Assembly (NCBI RefSeq): GCF_019320115.1
Contig: NC_089588.1
Span: forward strand, 113,026,733 to 113,090,732
DNA from: Miscanthus floridulus
Lineage: Eukaryota > Streptophyta > Magnoliopsida > Poales > Poaceae
Reading direction: 5' to 3'
DNA: 64,000 bases
The notes under the pieces are model-generated. The model was given only the letters and a program-made list of their open reading frames with translations. It was not told the DNA's origin and made no database searches. Shown here piece by piece: positions 23,297-35,607 of this stretch (position 1 is the stretch's first letter; every line of letters starts with the position of its first letter). Position numbers and translations under genes: made by a program.

Positions 23297-24472
23297 TGTA
23301 GGATCTCTGGTAAGCCTAGGAGTGCCTAGAGGGGGATGAATAGGCCTATAAAAACTCAGCTCCAAATTCGATTAGAACATAGGGCGGCACTGCCGGCCTG
23401 CGCAGGGGAGATTCAACACAATTTGAAATATAGCAATGGAAATTCAGATCAGGTGAAATTCCTAGCTTCCTGTAGTAGAGTTAGTCACAGTATAACAACC
23501 AGAACCTGCAGGACAAGCTCTACCGAGTAGATCGACCACAAACTCTAGGAATACAACCTCAACAACAAATATGCAAGAAAGTAAACAGCACACGGTGATT
23601 TATCCCATGGTTCGGCTCGCCACCAAGGCTTGCCTACTCCACGTTGTTGAGGTTGGCCACAAATGGCTAGGGCTTGCCACCAAGGCTTGCCTTTCCCTCG
23701 TTCTCAAATCAAGAGAGTGAACTCTTAAAGTGAGGGGTGATTTCTTAGCTGCACAAGATGGTTACAAACCTCTGAAGGCTATCACACGAGTTGGCAAGCT
23801 CAAGGGCAACACCTAGCTGGCTAGGAGCAAAGCTCCAAGAGTAATAAACTCAAGGACATTGGCCAAACGCGAACCAAATGCTCTTTTGACTTTGGGAATC
23901 AATGGATCTGCTCTCTAATCGAAGTTTGCTGCCTTTTGTCTCATGTTTTGATGGTGGAAATCAAGAATTGGCTTGGGAGCTTGAGGAGCAACAATGGAGG
24001 AGAGAGAGATGAGCTCTGGTCTGTTTCTAGTATGACTGAACCATTTGGGAAGAAGGTATTACCGTTGGAGGCCAGGCCAATGGGTATTTATACCCCTTGG
24101 GGCCCAATAGTCGGTTATGGGCGGCACTGCCGCCTTTACCAAAACAGCAAGGATAGACAACAGAAAGCATGGCTGTTTTGGCTGGGGTGCAAGGAAGTTC
24201 TGGTCAGGATATGAGCACTTAGTTCACAATTTGATAGAAGTCATTGAGTCCCCCTTGGTAGTACGGCTTTCCTATACTCAATTTCAAAATATAAACGAAT
24301 TTAAACCTCCTTTGAGCCGAGAACCGTCACCATTTGCAGTTGGGGGGCTCCTCCATCACATGAATCATCCTCCTTTCATCATTCCCAGCTCATCATCTCG
24401 ATAAATCTCATTAGACCTCTAATTCGGTGGTCATCAACGCCAAAACCCACATAGGGCTTGATTGTACTTACA
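23297..24472 (-). repeat. 5' LTR of the minus-strand Copia (1176 bp)
   Basis: This is the partner of the 14950-16116 LTR. It starts TGTAGGATCTCTGG and ends TTGTACTTACA on the plus strand. The following AATGT completes the target duplication. Confidence 0.92.
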
Positions 24473-24942
24473 AATGTTCACATCATCACTGCTTGATTAG
24501 AATGGCGGTAATGTCCACTTCATCATCGTCGGATCATAAATGCGAACTCGATGGTGATGGAGACAATTTCAGCGTTATCACTGCCCACTTTCATAAATGC
24601 TAATGAAAACTGGTAGTGATGGAGAGTTATGAACCAACAGTAATGTTGATTGGGGGATAAAAAAATCGTAAAACAATGCTGGCCAAGGAGAGAAGGCATA
24701 GACAGGCCTCATTGAGATGGCCCACGGGCTTAATTAGTGTCCTTTCTTTTTTATCTCGGAGGGCCAAGGCGCCCACTAGCTGGGTGAGTGGGCTCCTCTA
24801 TTGTTCATGTTTCTTGACAACTCGGTGTCCATCGGACGTTGTCTAAATTGTTGTTTCTTGTCTTCATTTCTCTATATATCGTGAGCCGAGAAGCCTATTG
24901 CCAGATATTGTATAGAGTAGATAGAGCATTTCGACCCCCAAG
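24473..24942. other. Intergenic stretch between the Copia and LINE ORF2 remnant
   Basis: There is no supported gene. It starts with the Copia target duplication, continues the TTCATC repeat region of 14820-14940, and runs into LINE-like sequence. I cannot place the LINE 5' edge; the small ORF 24839-25033 is probably LINE sequence in a shifted frame. Confidence 0.4.
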
Positions 24943-25115
24943 GGAGTTTTCTTGGTCAAGTCAGCTTACCATGCTTGAAGATGGGGAAAACAGCAAAGGG
25001 AGCGTCAGAGAGGGGAGAGCTCGGCCCCTTTAGTTGATATTGGGAGCAGCAATATTTGGAAGAAGATATGGAAGCTGTCAGCCACTCCTAAGATCAAGCA
25101 TTTCCTTTGGCGGGT

Positions 25116-28100
25116 TGTCGGCCCCTCAAGTTGAGAGTCCTAAGTGCATCCATACTTGCGTCAGGATCACACACAAGTACGCATAAAATCACAAGAATTG
25201 TACACAGATATATAATAAAAGGTTCTGAGCTTTATTGATATCTAAAAATAGGGTCTTACAATAGTGGCCCAAAGGGGCATAGGCTTACATATCTAGCAAA
25301 ATACTACGGCCGTGAAACGGCATTATTCCTAGTGGTCTCAAGAGCGGGATTATTATACCGCGAAGCGGTGTCCTATTCCATAGGCGACTTGAGCGCGGTC
25401 GAAACCCTAGCCTCGATGTCATACTCCTACAAATGTATTTCCTTGTGTGACTCCTAATCCTCGTGGTACGTTCTCCTCGTCGAAGTCATAGTCTTCTTCC
25501 GTGCTGAAGTCTGTGGGTCAACAACGGGTGAGTACATACGTACTCAGCAAGCCCTAACCATATGGTGGAAATAGAAGTGTAGTGGTGTTTATAATTAAAG
25601 TTTGGATCCTAGCGAAGCATTACCATTCCCACTAGTCCCGGGTTAGCATCAATTCCATTATCAGTTTCATTACATATAAAAGTAAATTTAATCATAGTAT
25701 CCCATCCTAGCATGTCCCCATTCCAAGGATATGGCTATTCGAATAGGTTTACTAAACTCTGCAGAGGTGTACAAATTTCCCCACACAATAGGTGCAACCT
25801 CATCCATGATCAGTGGACGAAATAAACCTAACGAGACCCTATACCCGAATGTACGTGGCCTTAGATATCCATATAACTCTACTACGGCTTCTCAGGGGTT
25901 GGAAACACACAAATTCCACGAAGATACCTAATCTTCCCAACATGATGATAACTAATCATCACAACAAATAACATGGCTCGAACACGGCCAAAACAAAAAT
26001 TATGGGCTCAAACGCGGCTAAAATCTCAAAAGCTTAATGTGGAAGATCACATAGCATCCACATCAACTGGACCACAGAAGAAAAGCTATCCCCTGTGTCT
26101 GCTCCTGATATTTCGCTGCCTACACTGGCTTCCTAGTAGAAATTATACTTCTATCTAACGGGGTGTGAGATCAAGCCTACCCATATAGACATGTGGCTGT
26201 ATGTAATATCTCACTAGGCGAGAGGGACTACGAACCAGTCCTTATGTGACTGAGGTGAGTATCTCCCACAGGAATCCTCTCTAGGCATCCCTGCCGTGGT
26301 AAACTACCTCCATAGTTTACCACCACTCGCCCCCTGTCGGGGTTTAGTTTCAGGTTTACCAATTTTAAGTTCAATATTATCCCTAAGTTCATTCATATTG
26401 TGGAACTCATAATTTAATAAGATAACCATTTATCTTTATTCAACAATAATCATATCACAATAACCGAGCTCATATTCGAGACTAATAACCTTAGTCATGG
26501 TTTAAACATTTTAGTGATTAAAGAAAGATGGTAGAGAGAGGAGCTTGGACTTGCCTTTGTCGTTGTCACCTTCTGGCATGTCAACGAAATCTGGGTCCTC
26601 GTCCTTCTAATGATCACCGTCGTCTGTCGGGCGTATCGATCGAAATAAGACTACGGCTAACCATAAAAGAAAAGGCAAAAGCAAACAGAGAACAGTATGG
26701 TGGTACTAGGTGCAAATGATAGAGCTAGATTTTAGATAAATTTTAGAGGTGGTTTCATGTAAAAAGGAGTTAGGGTTTAAAAGTTATATATTTTAGAAGT
26801 TTATTCTATAGCTATTTTTCTAGGTAGAAATTTATATGCATTTTTTGGTTCATGAAAATATGGGCAAACTACATGATTAAATTCCCTAATGCATCTAGTT
26901 TATTTACAAATTTTCTCGGAATTTTTCTAAGCTAGGAAAATGTGTTTTCAGCTCTCTGTGTATACTAGCCGGGTGTACCCAGCGTTTTCTAATGCGTACC
27001 CCACGCTGTGTGTGGTGTGTGTGTGTGTGTGTGTGTGGATGGCAGGTGGGCCATCCTGCCGCATCAACGAAGACGGCGGCAGCGACATCATGACCATGGG
27101 CCCACACGTCGGTGAAAGAGGGAGAGAGAGGGAGGGACAGACGAGGTGCCGACGGTAACGGCAACACCGTCACGCGCCTAGCCCACATGGCAGAGACAGG
27201 GAAGCGGAGAGAGGGAGACGGCGACGGACGGGGGTGAACACAGTGACGCCAGAACAGGGGAAGGGAGGCCCGGCTCGTCGGAGTTGGTCACGCCGGCAGC
27301 GTCGGCCCTTGGTGGCGGCGGGTGATGGGTGTACGGTGCTCGCGGGGTCACGCCGCTGCCGATGGCGGGGTTGCCGTCGGCAATGGGTGCCCGCTGCAGC
27401 GGTGGCGGCTCGCCGGAGGGAACGTGGCGGTGCTGCGCAGCGAACCCGGCCATACGAGCCTCTACCGTCACAGCCATTAACGTGTACGTGAGTGCGGGTG
27501 AGTGGTAAGTGTGGTGGAGGTGGTGTGGTGCCCTGGGTGGCCTTGCCGGTGATGGTCGATGGCCATGGCAGCTCGGCGGAGCAAGGCGCATGGTGGCAGC
27601 GCAACACACAGAGAGAAATGACTAGCTAGCTAGCAAAGGAGATAGAGAAGGGGCTCTTGAACTCACCGGTCACTCCAATCAGCCAAGGACACAGCGGGGT
27701 AGGAGAAGAGGGGAGGCGACACCTATGGCACCGGCGAACTCCCGATTTGGGGGAAAATGGAAGAAGATGGAAAGGAGGAGGGGAAAGGGGAAACAGAGGG
27801 GGAGATGTTGTGTTCCCGCCCTCGGCGGAGCTGATGGTGGAGAGGGCGAGGCGAGAGCGTCGCCGGCCGGGCCTATTTATAGGCCGGCTAGGTCAGTTCC
27901 CGGCGGCGAGATATTTTCTCGCGGCCGCTCTTATCCACCACGCGCGCTCGTGGTTGACCTTGTCAGGTCGATTCGCCACAGCTGGTGCTTGCTCAAGCGC
28001 ACGGCGAGGTGCCTTGGCGGCTACTCTGATGGCTCAGCGCGGGGGCGACCATGGCGTCGACGTTGATGAGTTCACAGTGAGGGAGTTGAGGGGAGAAGAG

Positions 28101-28707
28101 GAGAAAAGAGGGGCACCGTGGGGTCCCGTGGTCTCATCGTGTCACCGTTTACCTTCGCTGGCACCAAGGTGGAGCGGGGCGGGGCGTTGACACGCAGCTG
28201 TGTTGCGTACGGCTGCCGGCCGCGAGGTAGACGACGAAGCTGATGAGCGGGGCCCGGGTGTCGGTGAGAGAGAGGGGGAGAAGGGAAGGGCGCGGGCAAG
28301 GCTGGGCCGAGCGCTGGGCTGCGGCTGCTGCTGCGCTGGTTGGGCCGGCCCACGCGGGGAGGAGGGAGAGAGAAGGAGGGAGAGAGGGAGATGGGCTGCT
28401 GCTGCTGCGGGCCGAGTGAGAGAGAGGGAGAGAGATTGAGCCCAAGTGGCTTTTCTATAATTATATATGCATGTGTTTAAATGATTTTGAGTTCAAATTT
28501 GTATGCATGAGTATGCAAAAGTGTACCACTATAAGTTCAACAAGCAAGCAATCAAGCACTCAATTCTACTCATATTATTTTGGTTCTATGTTGACGTATT
28601 TATATTATTTCCTGAGTTAGTTAATTATGTGTTGGGTCCTAAGCAAAGTTTTAAAAAGTTCAAATTTTGAGCGACTTTTAAACTAGGTCAAATTTTTGGG
28701 TGTTACA
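25116..28707 (-). mobile_element. Solo LTR of a Tekay-like Gypsy element (3592 bp)
   Basis: The insert starts TGTCGGCCCC and ends GGGTGTTACA. It is flanked by the 5-bp duplication CGGGT (25111-25115 and 28708-28712) and splits a LINE reading frame cleanly. I see no internal LTR border, primer site or gag/pol, so it is a single LTR left by recombination. On the minus strand it opens TGTAACACCCAAAAATTTG, much like the LTRs at 39643 and 44779. It holds a GT microsatellite and purine- and GC-rich stretches whose many ORFs (27170-28445) are compositional artefacts. Confidence 0.85.
27009..27037. repeat. GT microsatellite in the solo LTR
   Basis: A run of GTGTGG followed by about ten GT units forms a short simple repeat. 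Confidence 0.8.
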
Positions 28708-28773
28708 CGGGTGGCGCATAATAGCCTCGGTTTCAAACTGAACATAAGTAGACGCTGTTGCTTTGGATACACG

Positions 28774-29460
28774 CACTAGTAGAGAATAGACCTTTCATCC
28801 GAGGCTAAAATGGGCTCTAGTCCCGACATTTTTTGCGCCCGGGACTAGAGAGACCTTTAGTCCCGGTTGGTGTCTCCAATCGGAACTAAAGGTCCCTGCC
28901 CAACGGCTACTGCGCTCGGCACAGTGGCAGGGGACCTTTAGTCCCAGTTGGAGACACCAACCGGGACTAAAGGTGGACCTTTACTCCCGGTTGGAGCCAC
29001 CAACCGGGACTAAAAGTCCTTAACCTTTAGTCCCAGTTGGTAACACCAACCGGGACTAAAGGTAGACCATTTAGTCCCGGTTGGTAACACCAACCCGAAC
29101 TAAAGGACCCTCTAGTCCCGGTTAGAGCCACCAACTGGGACTAAAGGTCCCCCGGTGGGTTAGTTCAAAAGGGAAGCATCCCATCTATTGTCAGATATGT
29201 TGTGTAGGTGGGGTGGTAAGCTACGCGCGAGGCAATGCATAAGGTCTTGGGTTCGAATCTCATGGGACGCAGCGGTGGGAGGTATTATTTTTTTTAAAGC
29301 TGGGAGGACCTTTAGTCCCGGTTGGTGTTACCCACCGGGACTAAAGGTCCCCCTTTATTCCCGGTTCCTGACCCGGGACTAAAGGGGGTAGTCCCGGATG
29401 CTTACTCCCGGGTGGGGAACCGGGACTAAAGAGGGTTCCCCACCGGGAGTAAAGCCAGTG
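28774..29460. mobile_element. Non-autonomous CACTA element (687 bp)
   Basis: It starts CACTAGTAGAG and ends AAAGCCAGTG, with a 3-bp duplication ACG on each side (28771-28773 and 29461-29463). It is filled with alternating CCTTTAGTCCCGGTTGG and its inverse, which would fold into strong hairpins and serve as subterminal repeats. It has no transposase. It sits in the zinc-binding part of the LINE ORF2. Confidence 0.88.
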
Positions 29461-30281
29461 ACGGTGCCCGATTTGCTACCGATATGATGAAGACGGGGGG
29501 GCACTGCTTCTTGAAGTGCAAGCCGATGCGGCACGCTGGAGAGAGCTTCATCTAGAGAAGGAATGGGCGGACTTGCTGGAATCAGAGTCCTCGGAAGACT
29601 TTTGCGCGTGATGTGCTAAACCTGAGACGTGATGTATGTCTTAGGGTGGCTGTGTTGCTGTGGAGGTGGTGGGAAGTGTGAAACAAAGTGAATGCAGGAG
29701 AGCTTATGCCTACATGTCAACAAACGGCGCAAGCTGTTCTATCTATGGTAGCCGATATTGAGGAGATGTGTGCTTGACATGAATCACCGGTTGTCATTCA
29801 GCAGCCGAAGTGGTGCCCTCCTGCTAGGGGGTGCCTCAAGATTAATTTCGACGGTGCATTCTTGCAGGGAACAAATGCTAGGGCATGGGGCTTCATTGTA
29901 CGTGACCATGAAGGGCACCTGGTCCTTGCTGGTGCCGGCAGACTTGAGACGATCCACAACGCTCTCTTGGCGGAAGCATTTGCGTGCAAGCATGCGCTAG
30001 AAGCTGCAGCATACTTTGGCATATCTCAGATTGTAGGGGAGACAGGTTCAGTCCAACTGAAAGAACCCCTAACGTCTTCCTCCAGGGACCTAGCGATAGG
30101 TGGGGGACTCTTCAGAGATCTTCAGGATAGTTTGTTTGATCATTTCAGTTGTGATTCTATCTATAATATTTCGAGAGTTTGTAACTTTGTTGCTCATGGT
30201 CTTGGTAGGAGAGGTGTGGGTTGGGACCCGGGTCAGTCCGAGGTGTGGACGGACCCTCTCCCTGGATATGTAAGCCCCTAG

Positions 30282-31135
30282 AGCCAAGTTAAGTATCAAA
30301 AAAAGTTAGACGTCATTTTTCAAAGGATAAACAAGCTGTAGAATTGCGACAGCGCCCACGTCTTATATATCCTATCCATTCCGTTGTTTGCAGTTTCAGA
30401 GCAGACCGAAACAGAGCGTGGGTTTGTGTTGATCAAAAGGCTAAGTATGTGAACACTTTATATCGTAATTTGTACAACTTATAACTTGCCTATGACCAAA
30501 TAGACTAAGGGCATGTTTATTTCAGTTTTTTATGGCTTCTAATGCCATTGTGGCTGGGTAACCTGAAGGAGTGTTTTACTCGCTCTATTCGTAAAGTTGT
30601 TTTAAGTTTTTTTTTTCACTCTTCAAAAAAGTTGTCTTATTTTATATTTGATCATTTTTTTTAAAAAAAGAATATAAATTTTTATGACACCAAATAAATA
30701 TATTATGAAAAATATAATTTTGGTTTATTAAATGATGCTAATTCGGTGTCATAAATCTTGATAGTTTTTTCTATAAATTGTTAGTGATAATTTCTGCTTC
30801 TGTAAACAGTAGTGAAACTCCTGCACAGCTGGAACGCACGGGCAGATTCTAGTGTAGTGATTGCACACAGTTTCTGCTGGATTACAGCGGTGCAAATTAA
30901 GCAGACAACAAGCTGATACAACACGGAATGAAACCTCTTTTATGCATGTGACCCACGCCCACCTCAAAGGATTTGCTGATTCGGATGTGGCTTTACAGCT
31001 GAACAATTAGAAATCCTTTTCGCAATCCATCAATGCTCATCTGAAACAGAAACAGAAGCAGAAGAAAACAATTTTAGAAGAAAGGGGAAACAGCGAAATT
31101 AAAGGATGATTGGATCAATGGATGTTTGAGTTGAA
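30282..31135. other. AT-rich spacer between the LINE and the NLR gene
   Basis: There is no gene. A stretch at about 30578-30790 starts CTCGCTCTATTCGTAAAG and is rich in A and T runs. It may be a decayed Stowaway-type MITE, because similar grass elements start CTCCCTCCGTTCC. The NLR 3' UTR and its poly(A) signal must lie here, but I see no clear signal. Confidence 0.35.
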
Positions 31136-34100
31136 CTACGGTAGGTAGTGTAACAAACCTGTGCCCTCAATTCGTTTCCCGTTTATACCAACGTAGGGAT
31201 GATTGGGATGGATTTTAGTGGCATGCCTCAGCGCAGCCTCAAATTCCTCCACCTCCTCATCGGTAGCGGCTGCACAATCCAAATAAACCAAAAACCACTG
31301 GAGCGAAGCAAGGTTCCCTAGGCCTAAGTCAAGACCACTACCATAGCTGCTGGCGATTTCTCTCGCCCCTCGCGCAGACATCTGTAACTTGAAGACTCTC
31401 AGCCTCGGCATAGCTCCATGCTGCAACACTACAGGCCCCACGAATCCCATGAACGCGCAGTATCTCAGGCATGCAAATGAACCAGAACCAACGACGAACC
31501 CCACAAGGATTCCGAAATCCTCACGGTACACAAACAGACTTAGAGAGCGGAGAGCAGGCAACTTGCCGAGGATGTCGAGGTCGGCCTGCTGTACCTCCCT
31601 TACGGAGATGGACAGCTCCGAGAGACCCGGCACAAGTGACGGATTCAACCATGCCGGTAGCCTTGAGAACCAGCAGCACTCTCGTGTATCCAGATTACAG
31701 AGACTTCGAGGGGCGACCCAGCCATCCAATCCACCAATGTTCGTTTGACCACCCTGGACCCAGATAGTGAGTTCTTGGATCTTTTGCAGCTTGTGTAGGC
31801 ACTCGACCAGCTTGTGGTTCCATTCATCCAATGAAATATGGAGTACCCTAAGTTCTGTTAGCTGACCCAACTCCTCTATAATGTCCATGTTGGATTCATC
31901 GAGGCTTAAACGTGATAGCTTTTCAAGGCTTGTCAGGCTCCCAATACCATTCGGCACTCTCGTTGATAGGTCGATGTTCAGGCACATCAATTGTTTCAGC
32001 TGAACAACATTTGATGGCAAGCAAGAAATTTCATTTTCCCAAATGTCCAGTATCTGTAGAAATTGCAAGTTCCCTATTTCTTCAGGTAGCTCCACAATGC
32101 TTGTGTTACCTAGTCCTAGGTACCTCAAGTGAAATAGATTCCCAAGGAACTTATTAAGGTTGTAACCTTGTGAAAGATCACAACCTCGTAAATCCATCAC
32201 ACGTAAAACTTGGAAACTCTGGAGGACTGGTATTATACCAGAGGCTGATGGCACGACAACAACTGACCTTACTTGTTGCAAGCTCCTATGTGTCAGAGTC
32301 ATAGAATCGTCATCTTTGCCGTTTTGAATGGATAGCCTCCGGAACTTACTTGGTGGAGGCATTTGGTCCTTACCATTTAATACAGTAACCAAGTTTGCTT
32401 CACTTGACAAGGAGCAGATAAGATCAAGCACCATGTCATGTACACGACATCCATATACAGTGTAACCTAGGCTATATATGGGTTGGATCATACTCCTGTT
32501 TATGAGCTCATTGAAATAACTCTCTCCGCGTCCAAATAGGCTCTTTCCTTGTTTCTCAGACTGGATAAAGCCTTCGGCTATCCACATCCATATCAAATGA
32601 TCTTTTTCTATTATATAATCTTCAGGAAACATACTGAAGTATAATAAGCATGTCTTCAGATGAGATGGCATATTATAATAGCTAAATGACAAAATCTTTC
32701 TCATATTCTCCACATCAAGATTGTTCTCGAGACCGGTGCCAATGGAACGGTACACCTCATACCAATCCATCTTATTCCTTGCTTTACAACCTAGCAGACT
32801 AGCCATCGTAATAATAGCCAAGGGTACACCGGCACATTTGTTTAGTATTCTATCAGATACTTCGGCCAGCTCCTCTACAGGGCATTTTTCTGTGTCATCA
32901 ACATTGTCAATACCAAATACTCGTTTGTACAGTAGTTTCCTCGAGTTATTCTCAGAAAGGGCTTTCACCTTGTAAGCACCACCAACATTTTCAGCAACAT
33001 CAGCATTACGTGTAGTTGTAATAACTATATATCCAACATCATTATCAGGCAAAGCACATTTGATCACTTTCCAGACTGATATATCCCATATGTCATCCAT
33101 AACTATGAGATACCTATACATGCATTAAATTATCAGTAAAAACGAACCTAGGACGGAAATATAATTACAATCAATTGGATTAAGCTACAAATAGCTTAAA
33201 CTGAGATAGTTAGGTCCAATTGGATAAACATGTATGTAAACAAATTTTTTCCATAAATATATATCTTTGCCAAAAAAAAAATTCCACTTAGGAAAAGAAA
33301 ATTGTTGTCGCTGCTATTTCATTTCCACTCAATAACGATGTGAAAAAGCTTAAATGGTTATGTATTATTTTTATTTTACCAGGACAAGCAGGGAAATGTT
33401 CTCACTTATCATGTGCATACGGAAGGACCGAAAACGGCGACCAGAGGGAGGGCGAATGGGAGCCATAAATTTTCTCGCGAAACTTTTGGCCGTTGTCCCA
33501 AAATCACCGCCAAACACGTGAAGCAACCACCGTGATGTCCACGACCCAAACGGGTGGGTGGATGCTCCCTAGGAACACAGCAGGACATCACAAAGCCAAC
33601 GCAAAAGATAGAACACGAATCCAAGTTCAAACGCGCAAACCACAGATGAAATAGCGAGCTCGGAGATTATAGATCGGAATCCCAAACAAAACAACAAGCA
33701 AACGAACTACAGATTAACTGCAAGAAAATCAAACAAAGCTAGACAACCGATCACTATGTAGGAAGTAATGATTGTTTCACTGTTGCCTGAAAGAGACATC
33801 TCAAACTTTGATTTCCTGGAGACCAACAGGTCGAGCAAGCCCTTGACACTGGACAGAGCTGCCTGAGGCTGTCGATATGCGACAGAGAAGCAGCTAGCGG
33901 AGGATACTGCTCACCGCCAAAAGCCAAGCGAGCACGGATTGCACAAGCACAGCTACAGGATAAGAGTCCAGGGTCTGCACTGGAGATCATCACCGCGTCA
34001 CAAACTGAACCCGTCTGCACAGATCGGCTCCGGTCTCCTGACCGGTGTTGCAGCGCTGGTGCACACCAAGCAGCTCGGTGCTCGAATCAGCAGGGACTAC

Positions 34101-35607
34101 AGCGGGGGCAGCAGGCCTGCTGCAGAGCGGTGGACGAGCGCTCACCTGGGCCGCTCGGTGCCTTGAGCGCTCAGCGCTGTGCGGTAGGAGGCACACGGGA
34201 GCGGTGTCTGCTCGGCTCAAGACCGGTGGTTTCCATGGCGGACGGAGCCAGCGCTCACCGTGCGACTCCCAGCGCTCGAACGCAGAGGCAAAAACACGAA
34301 CAGAGAGAGGAGAAAAGCCGACGGCGGGCCTGCTCACCGTGCGGACGAGCGCCACTCAGGCTCAGGAGAGCACGCACAGCGCTTGAGTGCCAGCGTTGGT
34401 AGTACTGCCGCTGAGATCGACTGGAACCGCTGCTCCCCAAGAAAGCACGAGCGGACGAACAGAAAAGCCGGCGGCTACAAGAATCGACGAAATCCGATCG
34501 AAATCAAAACGAATCACTCCCAAACTTTCACAGATCAAATTCACCTTGCCACGAACTAATCCCCAAGAAATCACCACGGACAAAAATATATGAATCCCGG
34601 AGGACAACTGGAGGATTCGGGCCTCCATTCTCACTCCAAAATCACAGGTTTGTGGATCACGTCGACAATCGCTCATCACAAAATGAACGAAATGGCACGT
34701 ATCATCCTTGTATTCGCACATACGTACTTTTATGAAACGGAAGGTGTAAAATAAAACTTCATATGTACAAATGGATGGCTGGAATGCTTCCATACCTTTT
34801 CGTCTTAAGGAATTCTCTGACTACGTCGATGAGCCGCTTCTCATCCAATGTTTCTTCATTGATCTTGCTAAGATCATACAGCAATCCCTTGAATAACTTC
34901 TTCAAGTCAGGGGTTTGGGACACCGAAACAAAAGCACAACAATCAAATAGTGCTCTAATCTTCTCAAACACTGCTTTGGCAAGAGTCGTCTTTCCGAGGC
35001 CCCCAAATCCTACAATGGAAACTATTTTGCCTTGCTGAAAGGGCACTCCATTCCCATCCATCAGTACCTTGATTAGCTCATCCCTTGTGTCATCAATTCC
35101 GACAAGCTCCTTCGCCTCTGTGTAGTGAGCAAATAAACGAGGGTCCACCAAAGTATGTGTGGTTGGCTTATCAACAAACATATCAATATCATATCTACGA
35201 TGCCTCTCGTGCACCTCTAGGACACGCTTCTTGATGTCACTTATCTCAGTACCAATCTCATGGCGAATCCTAACCTTTCTAAACAAACCGACACTTCTAT
35301 CAATGAACTTCCTGACGCCATGTAGCTTGGCTGACTCATCACCCTTCCCACGCACCATGAATGTGTCGATATTGTCCTCTATGTCATAAGAGAGCTCCCT
35401 CAAATTCCTGGCCCACATCTTGTCCTGGACATCAAGCCGGTCTGGTGGCGTGCTGGAGACCTTCTCAAGGGCACCCTTCATGCTCTCAAGCTCAGCTTGG
35501 AGGAACATGATCTCCCCCTTCACCCACTTCTGCAGATTGTACTCACCAACGAGCAGCTCGCCGAGCTTGGTGATGACGCTTGGCAGTGCCCCCGTCACAA
35601 TCTCCAT
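31136..35607 (-). CDS. CC-NB-LRR disease-resistance protein (RPM1-like), two exons, 929 aa
   Basis: This is an intracellular immune receptor. Exon 1 is 35607-34796 and exon 2 is 33113-31136. The donor (AAAAG then GTATGG) and acceptor (TATAG then GTATC) join codon 271 (Arg) in frame. The Rx-type coiled coil (about 1-130) has YDIEDNIDTF at 75-84 in the EDVID position. The NB-ARC has a P-loop GFGGLGKTT (200-208), kinase-2 YLIVMDDIWD (272-281), RNBS-B YIVITTTRN (299-307), GLPL-type GVPLAI (366-371), RNBS-D CLLYFSMFPEDY (426-437) and VHD (495-497) in the MHD position. LRRs fill about 550-880. All switch motifs are present and no stop interrupts the frame, so it may be functional. Splicing is predicted from sequence only. 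The pathogen recognised is unknown. Confidence 0.92.
33114..34795 (-). other. Intron of the NLR gene (1682 bp)
   Basis: It has GT and AG borders and lies between the P-loop and kinase-2, a common intron position in grass RPM1-like genes. The middle (about 33990-34460) is GC-rich with repeated AGCGCTCA-type motifs, unlike its AT-rich edges. It may be an insertion, but I found no terminal repeats or target duplication. Confidence 0.8.

Larger units (their letters stand above)
14950..24472 (-). mobile_element. Sirevirus-type Copia retrotransposon with both LTRs, internally deleted
   Basis: Both ends are exact. The LTRs open TGTAGGATC and close CTTGCA or CTTACA on the plus strand, and the 5-bp target duplication AATGT flanks the whole (14945-14949 and 24473-24477). 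Reading leftwards it contains a 5' LTR, a primer-binding site, broken gag, RT-RNase H, a long spacer, an extra ORF, a polypurine tract and the 3' LTR. Protease, integrase and the very start of RT are missing: gag homology stops at 21071 and RT begins at about 21017. It is non-autonomous and old. Confidence 0.92.
24943..30281 (+). pseudogene. LINE ORF2 C-terminal part (zf-RVT and RNase H), interrupted by two insertions
   Basis: The reading begins GVFLVKSAYHA at 24943 and runs through NIWKKIWKLSATPKIKHFLWRV, the zinc-binding segment that follows plant LINE reverse transcriptases. It stops at 25115, resumes after the solo LTR at 28713 with AHNSLGFKLNISRRC, breaks again at the CACTA MITE and resumes at 29464 with CPICYRYDEDGGHCFLKCK. 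The RNase H domain lies at 29802-30281, with INFDGAF and AEAFACKHALEAA. In its third catalytic motif, GETGSVQL, a Gly replaces the usual Asp. In-frame stops are present (for example TGA in the SAYHA region). The 5' end is not identified. It ends near 30305 at a short A-rich run. Confidence 0.8.

Noticed and set aside
27170..28445. Cluster of overlapping ORFs on both strands
   Set aside because: They are Pro/Arg/Ser low-complexity readings within the solo LTR, without domains.
31136..35607. Two separate resistance-gene fragments
   Set aside because: Donor and acceptor sites join the two frames at one codon between P-loop and kinase-2, giving a normal full-length NLR.
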